Assembly: GCA_015066065.1 (NCBI GenBank)
Contig: SVPB01000004.1
Span: 1 to 47,860 of the forward strand
Length of the DNA stretch: 47,860 nt
Origin: Oscillospiraceae bacterium
GTDB taxonomy: Bacteria > Bacillota > Clostridia > Oscillospirales > Acutalibacteraceae
Direction: 5' to 3'
Below, piece by piece: positions 41,841-47,860 of this stretch; within the stretch, counting starts at the first letter, position 1; every line of letters begins with the position of its first letter. The position numbers and the translations under genes were made by a program. Under the pieces are notes generated by a model, which did not search any database, was not told the origin of the DNA, and saw only the letters and a program-made list of their open reading frames with translations.

Positions 41841-42112
41841 GGGTGACACGGATAACCCGAACCAGTTTTTAAAAGACGGATATTCCGTTCACCCATCGTT
41901 AAAATACTCACGAATACGGCAGTATTCGCTGCGTTTTTGCCTCGGTTGACCGAAAATCCGTTCTTTTTAAAATCTTCGACCCCAAAGAGAGGTGGTTTCG
42001 AGGGATTTTTGGTCTTCTTTTCCGCCGGCAGGCTGACGCCTGCCAAGGGGAAAAGGCCGAAAAGCGCCGAAAACAGCCGCTTTGGGGCTGGTTCGGGTCA
42101 TTCATGTCACCC
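41841..42112. mobile_element. MITE-like element, copy 3 (272 bp, longest)
   Basis: The ends read GGGTGACACGGATAACC and, inverted, GGGTGACATGAATGACC. TA flanks both sides (41839-41840; 42113-42114). The interior holds a palindromic GGCAGGCTGACGCCTGCC and other inverted stretches. Copy 1 matches it with an internal deletion. The left end touches the ribosome site of the symporter gene (TA + AGGAG) and the right end supplies the TAG stop of the GtrA-like gene. Small frames inside are not credible genes. Confidence 0.88.
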
Positions 42113-42504
42113 TATGGTAAGGTGTCTTCCTGCCCCCGGTAGACCACCAGCTTACAGTACAGGAACTCCAGGGCAAAGTTCGCCAGCATGGTCACCGCCA
42201 GGATGATAAAGTCGTTGATCCCGGCCCCCTCTGCCAGATGACCCAGATAGGTGGACACGGGGGTAAACACCAGATAGAAGGCGAACACCTTCAGCATGGC
42301 CACCGGCACGTTCACGGCGGCTTTAAAGGTGTAGCGGCGGTTAAAGGTAAAATTCCATAGGATGGACAGCACCAACGAGATCAGGTACGGCACCCAGTAG
42401 TCGGTGATGACCAGCTCCATGAGGGCAAAAGAGCCCATCTGGATCACCCCGGCGGAGATGGAAAACAAGGTAAACTTCACGATCTGCCAAAGCGGTTTGT
42501 TCAT
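42112..42504 (-). CDS. GtrA-like membrane protein
   Basis: The 130-residue protein has four membrane segments, with QIVKFTLFSISAGVIQMGSF and LSILWNFTFNRRYTFK, the RRYTF motif near the second loop being typical of GtrA/DPMS flippase-like proteins that help move lipid-linked sugars. ATG 42504 has GAGGAGG 8 bases ahead; the frame extends upstream but lacks a good start. The TAG stop uses the TA and first G of MITE copy 3, so the original C-terminus may have been changed at the last residue. No glycosyltransferase gene lies next to it. Confidence 0.85.
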   Translation of the reverse strand: MNKPLWQIVKFTLFSISAGVIQMGSFALMELVITDYWVPYLISLVLSILWNFTFNRRYTFKAAVNVPVAMLKVFAFYLVFTPVSTYLGHLAEGAGINDFIILAVTMLANFALEFLYCKLVVYRGQEDTLP

Positions 42505-42617
42505 AAACGCCCTCCTCACAGCGGTTCTGGACCTATTATACAAAACCCCCTCCGCCCCTGTCAAGCCGTATCTACCCCACCCGGCGGTTGCACCACCACC
42601 GCCGGGGCGCTTATCTC

Positions 42618-42647
42618 TTGACAAAATCCGCTATGCTCTGGTATACT
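42618..42647 (+). promoter_or_regulatory. SigA-type promoter of lipoprotein gene
   Basis: TTGACA (42618-42623), an 18-base spacer and TATACT (42642-42647) lie 30-35 bases before the lipoprotein start. Confidence 0.8.
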
Positions 42648-42682
42648 TCTAACACTATATCATATCGATAGGATGCATGATG

Positions 42683-43117
42683 ATGAAAAAAATACCCCTC
42701 CTGCTTCTGGCGCTGGTTCTGTGCCTTTCGCTGTGTGCCTGCAGCGGCAAAACCTATAAAACTTCCTCGCCCGATTCCCACTACACCGGCACCTGGAACG
42801 ACGACCAGAACGCCAACCGCAGAGGCAGCCTGACCGACGCAGAAATAGCAGAAAAGGTCGAAGCAGAAGCCATACGGACGGTGATCAGCCGGATGGATGC
42901 TTACCGCACCGTCTTTGATCTGGACGCCACCCGTTATAGGATCGGCAGTATCGTGGCGCTGGGAGATTATGAATACGAGGTAAGCGGTACGCTGTACTTA
43001 TACAGTCAATATGGCTCTGTCAAAGGAACAGCGACGTTCACTTGTTCCTGCATTTGGATTAGCGAGGGCGGCAATGCCACGAGTGTTGGCTCTGTCGAGG
43101 TCAATGTGGATTATTAA
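42683..43117 (+). CDS. Lipoprotein, function unknown
   Basis: The predicted protein of 144 residues begins MKKIPLLLLALVLCLSLCAC, a lipoprotein signal with lipobox cysteine near residue 20. A polar linker follows (GTWNDDQNANRRGS) and then a beta-rich domain with RIGSIVALGDYEYEVSGTLY. ATG 42683 is chosen because AGGA lies 9 bases ahead; ATG 42677 and 42680 are alternatives. It has its own sigma-A promoter and ends near a hairpin that is part of the repeat at 43144. I do not recognise the family. Confidence 0.75.
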   Translation: MKKIPLLLLALVLCLSLCACSGKTYKTSSPDSHYTGTWNDDQNANRRGSLTDAEIAEKVEAEAIRTVISRMDAYRTVFDLDATRYRIGSIVALGDYEYEVSGTLYLYSQYGSVKGTATFTCSCIWISEGGNATSVGSVEVNVDY

Positions 43118-43143
43118 GACACCACCCCTATAGGATACCAAAA

Positions 43144-43213
43144 AACGGCTTGGAGGCCATGCTTCCAAGCCGTTTCGTGTTATTTTTGTTCCGGCACAGC
43201 TGTGCCGTCCAGC
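43144..43213. repeat. Repeat with terminator: partial copy of a GH37 gene end
   Basis: Positions 43144-43189 match 45450-45495 with two differences, and ACAGCTGTGCCGTCCAGC (43196-43213) matches 45515-45532 exactly. The copy therefore resembles the 3' end and terminator of the trehalase-like gene with about 19 bases deleted. The inverted part (AACGGCTTGGA ... TCCAAGCCGTT) can end the lipoprotein transcript. Confidence 0.88.
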
Positions 43214-43272
43214 ACCGCCGCAAAGACGACGTTCGCTGCCGTTGCCCGTGGGGGGCGCCTTTTTTCTACCCC

Positions 43273-43301
43273 TTGCAATTGGCAAACCGGTGTGATAGAA
43301 T
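43273..43301 (+). promoter_or_regulatory. Promoter of beta-helix protein gene
   Basis: TTGCAA (43273-43278), 17 bases and TAGAAT (43296-43301) precede the start by about 75 bases. Confidence 0.65.
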
Positions 43302-43377
43302 GGCTCTGAAAAGGCCGTCACACCGACGGCATCGAGGATGTCTTACGGTCTATAACAAAAAGAGGGGGGTCTGTTGT

Positions 43378-45411
43378 ATGAACACCTTTTTTGTTTCGTT
43401 GTCCGGTGCTGATACCAATGCCGGCACCAAAGACGCTCCGTTTTTCAGCATCGAAGCGGCGGTAGAGGCGGCTCGTAGAACCAAGGGTGCCGTTACCGTT
43501 ACGGTCGGTGCCGGAGAATACCGCATGGGGCAATTACGGCTGGACAACCGTGACGACGGCTTGACTCTGCAGGCCGACGGCAAGGTGGTCATCAACGGCG
43601 GTCTCTCCCTTTCGGTATCCGATTTTGAGGAGCTCAGCGAAGAAGAAAAGGCACGCCTTCACGGAGATGCCGTGCAGCATACGCGCAAGATTGACCTCAA
43701 GCGGCTTGGGTTGACCCCTGCCGATTGGGGGGATATGTGCGTCATCGGCGGCTTCAACTCCGCCTCCCATTACGACGGTGCCGTTACGGAGCCCATGTGG
43801 TGCGAGTTGTTTGTCAACAACACACGGCAGACCATCGCCCGTTATCCGAATGACGGTTTTTTGCACACAACGGCACTCATCCGCGAAGGCGAAAACAAGA
43901 CAGCGGTCATGTCTGCCAAGCAGTGCAGCCACGCCGAATGGGAAGCCCTGCGGAATCCGCAGTCGGACATCTTTGGGATCGATGCGGATACGGCACATCG
44001 GGCATCCTGCTGGAAATCCACGGATGACGTGTGGATGTTCGGTTATCCTGCCTATACATGGGCGGACACGTCATCCCCTGTCGTTCGGATCGATGGCGAA
44101 GCGTGCACCGTGGAAACCAAGTACGTGTCCATCTATAAACCTCGTGCCGAAGCACCGTACTATTTCTATAACGTGTTTGAGGAGTTGGATGCCCCCGGGG
44201 AATGGTATCTTGACCGTCAAAACGGCATCTTGTACTATTATCCGTCGATACCGCTTTCGGAATCGGTCATTCAGCTGTCCGTTTCCGCCACCTCCTTGCT
44301 TTTGGCAGAGGACATCGCCGACCTGACGGTCCGCGGCTTCCACTTTGTGGGCACACGGGGAAATGCGTTGGAGCTCACAGGGAACCGCATCACGGTAGAG
44401 CAATGCACCATCACCAATACGGCACTCTGGGGCATCGTTGCCGTGGGAAGTGCTATCCATATTCGGGACTGCGAAATTCACCACACAGGCCGTGGCGGCG
44501 TTAAGATCTTCGGCGGTGACCGTGCCACGTTGACCCCCTCGGGGAATCTGGTGACAAACAACCATTTCCACCACAACGCAGAAATTTTCAAAACCGGCAG
44601 TCCCTCCATTTGGCTTGGCGGCGTTGGGGGTGTTGTGTCCCATAACTGCATTCACGATCTTGCCCATCAGGCGGTGTTGTTTGCAGGAAACGAGCACGTC
44701 ATCGAATACAACGAGATATACCACGTTTGCCAATACGCCGACGATGCAGGCGCCGTGTATAGCGGGCGGGATTATACCAACTGCGGCAACATCATCCGCT
44801 ACAATTATTTCCACGATATCCAAAGCAGTGCGGCAGCGCATCAAGGCACGTTTGCGGTATACAGCGATGATAACAACGGCGCATCAACAGTGTGGGGCAA
44901 CATCATGCATCGCTGTCAAAGTGCCGTGCTGTTCCATGGCGGTCACGATCTGACCTTCAAGAACAACCTGATTATTGAATCAACCGCCCATGGCGCCGTT
45001 TCCATCTTATTTACGAAGTACGCCTATTGGGAATCACTGTCGGAGGATACCGGTAACGGCCAGCACCTTAAAGCACTTGCCCGTGTTCCCTGGGACGGTC
45101 CACTCTGGCGCAAACGGTATCCGCATATTGCGGAATACTTAACGTGGGACCCCAAAACCGAGCAAAGCTGTCCGCATTATGCCGACCTTTCCAACAACCT
45201 GATTGTAGACCACGGTCCCATTAGTATAACGGGGTTTGACATTACCGACCCCAAGCTGAAAGCGCATTATGCAGACAATGTGGCAACCGATCGGGCTTCT
45301 CTGGGTATTCCGGCGGGAGACGTGTTGGATTTGAGATGCTTTGATGCATCGGCACTTCTTCCCACCTTTGAGAAGATCCCGTTTGAACAGATGGGACGTT
45401 TGCCGAAGTAA
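43378..45411 (+). CDS. Right-handed beta-helix protein, probable glycan enzyme
   Basis: The 677-residue protein has an N-terminal part with GADTNAGTKDAPFFSIEAAV, a starting pattern of many beta-helix proteins, then a long run of parallel beta-helix repeats with NxITxxxx-like turns (about residues 310-530) and DDAGAVYSGRDYTNCGNIIR. Such sequences occur in GH141-type and related enzymes acting on fucose- or xylose-containing glycans; the exact activity is not shown. No signal peptide is visible. AGAGGGGGGT lies ahead of ATG 43378; the frame extends upstream. Base use is lower in GC than neighbours, and the gene lies between repeats. Confidence 0.8.
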   Translation: MNTFFVSLSGADTNAGTKDAPFFSIEAAVEAARRTKGAVTVTVGAGEYRMGQLRLDNRDDGLTLQADGKVVINGGLSLSVSDFEELSEEEKARLHGDAVQHTRKIDLKRLGLTPADWGDMCVIGGFNSASHYDGAVTEPMWCELFVNNTRQTIARYPNDGFLHTTALIREGENKTAVMSAKQCSHAEWEALRNPQSDIFGIDADTAHRASCWKSTDDVWMFGYPAYTWADTSSPVVRIDGEACTVETKYVSIYKPRAEAPYYFYNVFEELDAPGEWYLDRQNGILYYYPSIPLSESVIQLSVSATSLLLAEDIADLTVRGFHFVGTRGNALELTGNRITVEQCTITNTALWGIVAVGSAIHIRDCEIHHTGRGGVKIFGGDRATLTPSGNLVTNNHFHHNAEIFKTGSPSIWLGGVGGVVSHNCIHDLAHQAVLFAGNEHVIEYNEIYHVCQYADDAGAVYSGRDYTNCGNIIRYNYFHDIQSSAAAHQGTFAVYSDDNNGASTVWGNIMHRCQSAVLFHGGHDLTFKNNLIIESTAHGAVSILFTKYAYWESLSEDTGNGQHLKALARVPWDGPLWRKRYPHIAEYLTWDPKTEQSCPHYADLSNNLIVDHGPISITGFDITDPKLKAHYADNVATDRASLGIPAGDVLDLRCFDASALLPTFEKIPFEQMGRLPK

Positions 45412-45449
45412 GGCGTGTCCGCCCCTTTCCCCTGCCTAAGGACATAAGA

Positions 45450-45532
45450 AACGGCTTGGAAGCCATGCTTCCAAGCCGTTTCGTGTTATTTCTGTGCCGC
45501 CTTAAAGAACTGGTACAGCTGTGCCGTCCAGC
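45450..45532. repeat. Terminator and 3' end of GH37 gene, right copy of repeat
   Basis: AACGGCTTGGAAGC (45450-45463) and GCTTCCAAGCCGTT (45467-45480) form a perfect 14-bp stem; together with the last codons of the minus-strand trehalase-like gene this is the source of the repeat at 43144-43213. Confidence 0.88.
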
Positions 45533-46703
45533 CCATCAGCGGTTGAGCCGGATATTCGATGTCAAAGGGCTTGGCGGTGATGCCGTCGTACTTCTCCCAC
45601 AGCATCCCCGTCTCCCGGAAGGCAGTTTCCACCGCCTTCACGTATCGGTCACGGATGGCGGCCGCTTCGGCGGTCATGCCGTAGTTGAGGCAACCCACGT
45701 AGGCCACGTACTGCAAGGGCGGCCACACGCCGGGATAATCCCACTGGTAGATGTTGGCATAGTCCTGCTCCACCGTCGCCGCCATGCCGTAGGGCACCAT
45801 CAGCTGCTGCAGCAGCGCCCGTTCTCCCTCGGCGTCCTTGGACAAGCCCACAAACAAGGGGTAAAGCGAGGCCGCCGAGTGGACGGGGGTCAAGCGCTCC
45901 TCCTTAAAGTTCCAGTCGTTATAGATGCCGGCCTGCGCATCCCATAGCAGGGCATCCATGCGGTCACGGCGCTGTCGGGCACGGTCCTGCCACACCGTCT
46001 CCTCCCCGTTATGCAGGATGCGGCTAAACTCCGCCATGGTGGTCTCCAGCCCGTAGAGCAGGGCGTTGAGGCACACCGGGTTGTAATGCTCCCCGTCCAG
46101 CTGAAACCGGGAGGTGAAGTCCCATCCGCTTTCCCACAAGGTCAGGGTGGTGTGCGCAAGCCGCTGGGCATCCTCGTCGCTCACCGTCAGCTTCCCCTCG
46201 GTGCGGTAGCGATAGTCCCGCAGGATAATCTCCTTCTCCTCATCGGTCATGCTCCCGTGGTTGCCGTAAAAATTGAGCCCGTTGGGGGCCAGCCGTTCGA
46301 TCTGCCAGAAGGTGTACTCCTTGGCAATGACGGTATAGGCGTGGGCCAGCCACCCATCGTCCTTGATGTGGGTGTACACGTCCTTGACCGCCTGATAGAG
46401 GAAGGGGGGCTGGGAACGGCGGTGTTGGATGTTGTTGCGGTTGTTGCAGTTAGGGACAAAGCCGTAGGTCTCCGCCAGATACAGCAGGTTGTCCACGTTG
46501 TTCTTGGCTTGGGCCACCTCGCCGCTTGCCAGCAGCCCTACGTTGGCAAAATAGGTGCCCCAGTAGTACATCTCCCGAAAAATATCCTTGAGCCCCGACA
46601 CGCTGTAGGGGTGGGGCAGTCCCACGATAGGACCGTCATCCTCTGTGTGGTGCCGCAGGGTACGGGGGTAGTTTTCCTTGATAAATTGCTCGATCTCACG
46701 CAT
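45486..46703 (-). CDS. GH37 trehalase-like glycoside hydrolase
   Basis: The 405-residue protein resembles family 37 trehalases, which split trehalose into two glucose molecules. The (alpha/alpha)6 pattern is seen in FREMYYWGTYFANVGLLASG, AETYGFVPNCNNRNN (aromatic and asparagine-rich sugar site) and YQWDYPGVWPPLQYV, the family signature near the C-terminus. No signal peptide is seen, so it is probably cytoplasmic. It is shorter than typical GH37 enzymes (about 500 residues), mainly at the N-terminus. Substrate could be another glucoside. Its 3' end is copied at 43144. Confidence 0.85.
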   Translation of the reverse strand: MREIEQFIKENYPRTLRHHTEDDGPIVGLPHPYSVSGLKDIFREMYYWGTYFANVGLLASGEVAQAKNNVDNLLYLAETYGFVPNCNNRNNIQHRRSQPPFLYQAVKDVYTHIKDDGWLAHAYTVIAKEYTFWQIERLAPNGLNFYGNHGSMTDEEKEIILRDYRYRTEGKLTVSDEDAQRLAHTTLTLWESGWDFTSRFQLDGEHYNPVCLNALLYGLETTMAEFSRILHNGEETVWQDRARQRRDRMDALLWDAQAGIYNDWNFKEERLTPVHSAASLYPLFVGLSKDAEGERALLQQLMVPYGMAATVEQDYANIYQWDYPGVWPPLQYVAYVGCLNYGMTAEAAAIRDRYVKAVETAFRETGMLWEKYDGITAKPFDIEYPAQPLMGWTAQLYQFFKAAQK

Positions 46704-46851
46704 AGCCCAGACCTCCCGGTACGTATTTTACCCCTTCATTATAACACAGCGCCTTGACAAAGCAATCCATTATTCAGTTGCGTTTTTTATAAAAATCGGT
46801 CGAGATGCGTCAACCGTAGCCGCCAAGATAGAACATAACATTTTCCTTATT

Positions 46852-46900
46852 GACTTTCTTGCTTAATTCAATGAACAGATTAAGCAAGAAAGTCGATTTT
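46852..46900 (+). terminator. Terminator-like inverted repeat
   Basis: GACTTTCTTGCTTAAT (46852-46867) and ATTAAGCAAGAAAGTC (46879-46894) form a perfect 16-bp stem, followed by GATTTTTT on the plus strand. No plus-strand gene was found upstream, so it may be left over from lost DNA. Confidence 0.8.
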
Positions 46901-46946
46901 TTGCTGTTAAAAATGAGACTGCTGTGTGCTTTTTGTGTGCTTCGGC

Positions 46947-46989
46947 AAAAAAGAAACCCGAAAACCCTTGTAAAATAAGGGGTTTCGGG
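46947..46989 (-). terminator. Terminator for minus-strand transcript
   Basis: CCCGAAAACCCTT (46957-46969) and AAGGGGTTTCGGG (46977-46989) form a stem with one mismatch; on the minus strand GTTTCTTTTTT follows. It would end transcription coming from the chromate transporter genes, or from a gene now lost. Confidence 0.8.
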
Positions 46990-47257
46990 GTAGTGACTAT
47001 TATTCCCACTCGTTGCAGGAACTTGTATCTTAAACAATTTTGTTTAGAAGATATTGCACCTGCTGTTCTGATTATTTTGATTACCCATATTATTGTAGCT
47101 GTACGATGGATGCTTATCAAAATCTTATCGGCGGTGATAAACGGTCAAAGATCACACAAGGTAATTGTTCCGGATGGCTGTTACCTTGGTGTAAATATTA
47201 TACGCAAAATCGACCGAAAAATCAAGATGAGGTCTTACTCATTTTGTGATCCTAATT

Positions 47258-47821
47258 CTATATTCCATACACCAACATACCCGCTACTGCCGAAATAACA
47301 ATCAGCAAGATTGGTGACAGTTTTTTCTTGACGAAGTACTTATAGCAAAACATTGAAGCAACCAAAAGTGCAGTAATGATGATTGACTGCATATTTACTT
47401 TGGTTGCAGGGATTGTACCAAAACAATTTCCCAATACCATATAAATGCCGGTTGCAAGTACAATGCCAATAACGCAGGGCTTCAAGCCACGCAGAACTGC
47501 TTGAACATATTTATTCTTCAAAGCAGTTTTCAGTAAAGCAGTTACCAATAGAATAATCAGGAAAGACGGCAAAACAACTGCCAGAGTTGCGACAAAAGCC
47601 CCTAAGAAACCAGCCTGATTACTCCCGACATAGGTTGCTAAGTTTACCATGATCGGGCCGGGGGTGCTTTCACTAACTGCAATCATGTATGTCAGCATTT
47701 CGTCGCTTAACCAATCATATGACATGACAACATCACGAATTAGAGGAATTGCACCGTAAGCCCCACCAAATGCAAAACATCCGACTTTCAAAAAGCCAAG
47801 AAATAGTTCCAGATAAATCAT
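47258..47821 (-). CDS. Chromate transporter ChrA, single-domain type
   Basis: The 187-residue protein has about five membrane segments and the ChrA pattern GCFAFGGAYGAIPLIRD near the start, then SESTPGPIMVNLATYVG and AVVLPSFLIILL, ending in LLIVISAVAGML. Single-domain chromate transporters usually work as a pair of short proteins, and the next gene (47818-47860) is probably the partner. The start ATG at 47821 overlaps the partner stop (ATGA). Codon use is AT-rich, unlike the rest of the window, so transfer is likely. Confidence 0.9.
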   Translation of the reverse strand: MIYLELFLGFLKVGCFAFGGAYGAIPLIRDVVMSYDWLSDEMLTYMIAVSESTPGPIMVNLATYVGSNQAGFLGAFVATLAVVLPSFLIILLVTALLKTALKNKYVQAVLRGLKPCVIGIVLATGIYMVLGNCFGTIPATKVNMQSIIITALLVASMFCYKYFVKKKLSPILLIVISAVAGMLVYGI

Positions 47822-47860
47822 TTCTTTGCACCGCCTTTCTGCTCAGGTGCGCCGTTCAGA
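47818..47860 (-). CDS. 3' end of probable partner chromate transporter (partial)
   Basis: The minus strand reads NGAPEQKGGAKK then TGA at 47820-47818, overlapping the next ATG by four bases. Only 14 codons are in the window. I infer a second ChrA-type protein from the usual gene pair; the sequence itself is too short to show it. Confidence 0.4.
   Translation of the reverse strand, partial: LNGAPEQKGGAKK

Larger units (their letters stand above)
46704..47257. other. AT-rich intergenic stretch with two terminators, no gene recognised
   Basis: Composition drops in GC from about 46740 on. Two strong hairpins (46852-46900 plus; 46947-46989 minus) occupy the first half. The second half (47012-47257) holds frames without recognisable motifs or ribosome sites. 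A GAGTGGGAATAA sequence (minus, 47011-47000) equals the end of many guaA genes, a common integration target. Overall the stretch looks like the junction of imported DNA. Confidence 0.6.

Noticed and set aside
41819-42105. Open frames inside MITE copy 3, including one starting MNDPNQPQSG
   Set aside because: They run through the element ends and stem sequences, lack ribosome sites and occur in the same form in the shortened copies; repeat translation, not genes.
46924-47298. A 124-codon open frame in the AT-rich stretch
   Set aside because: It crosses a terminator hairpin, has no ribosome site and no recognisable motif, and overlaps the end of chrA.
1-47860. CRISPR array, toxin-antitoxin or restriction-modification system
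   Set aside because: No regular repeat-spacer array, no methylase or endonuclease motif and no toxin-antitoxin pair was found on either strand.
1-47860. tRNA or rRNA genes
   Set aside because: No T-loop/anticodon pattern or rRNA segment was recognised; the only RNA genes seen are the SRP RNA and the lysine riboswitch.

Overview
The window reads as chromosome of a GC-rich, endospore-forming gut-type Clostridia, most likely Oscillospiraceae/Ruminococcaceae-like. Evidence: an SRP RNA-dnaX-ybaB-recR block, spoIIP, a spoVAE-type gene, GTP-dependent PEP carboxykinase, a type III glutamine synthetase, a lysine riboswitch on dapA-lysA, and many glycan-degrading enzymes. The taxon is inferred from gene content only. 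Base composition was judged by eye, not computed.

Layout. 1-2536: recR (cut by the window edge), ybaB, dnaX and the SRP RNA, all leftward, with a clear promoter. 2549-4572: spoIIP, a small membrane protein and a YgjV-like protein. 4644-16771: a compact leftward set of 13 phage genes (small and large terminase, a membrane peptide, scaffold, capsid, connector, portal, nozzle, internal protein, tail appendage, XhlA-like, holin, amidase). No integrase, repressor or replication gene lies in or beside it, and every frame is open. 16884-20486: pckG and a zinc-ribbon/beta-propeller membrane protein, each with promoter and terminator. 20500-23043: riboswitch-controlled dapA-lysA.

23075-29100: a D-lactate dehydrogenase-like gene and an AraC regulator, divergent from a sugar-isomerase-like gene followed by a large enzyme of a family I cannot name. 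29100-29986: three small lipoproteins, two with paired CxxC motifs, and a triplicated Shine-Dalgarno repeat. 30019-36647: GH20 hexosaminidase, a lower-GC GH2 enzyme between 31-bp direct repeats, and a CNNM/CorC-type protein. 36740-42504: spoVAE, a Nudix hydrolase, a zinc-ribbon membrane protein, glutamine synthetase III, an alanine/glycine:cation symporter and a GtrA-like protein. 42618-46703: a lipoprotein, a beta-helix enzyme between copies of a neighbour's 3' end, and a GH37 trehalase-like gene. 46704-47860: AT-rich, apparently imported DNA with chromate transporter genes.

Three observations stand out. First, the podovirus-like particle-and-lysis cassette lacks every lysogeny and replication function, so it could be a domesticated particle, a gene-transfer-agent-like system or a remnant. 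Second, a family of TA-flanked MITE-like elements (272, 156 and 61 bp) sits exactly at gene ends, supplies the stop codon of the upstream gene in all three cases, and touches the ribosome site of a downstream gene in one. Third, two lower-GC glycan enzymes lie between direct repeats that copy the 3' end of a neighbouring gene, which suggests gain of single-gene cassettes at gene 3' ends.
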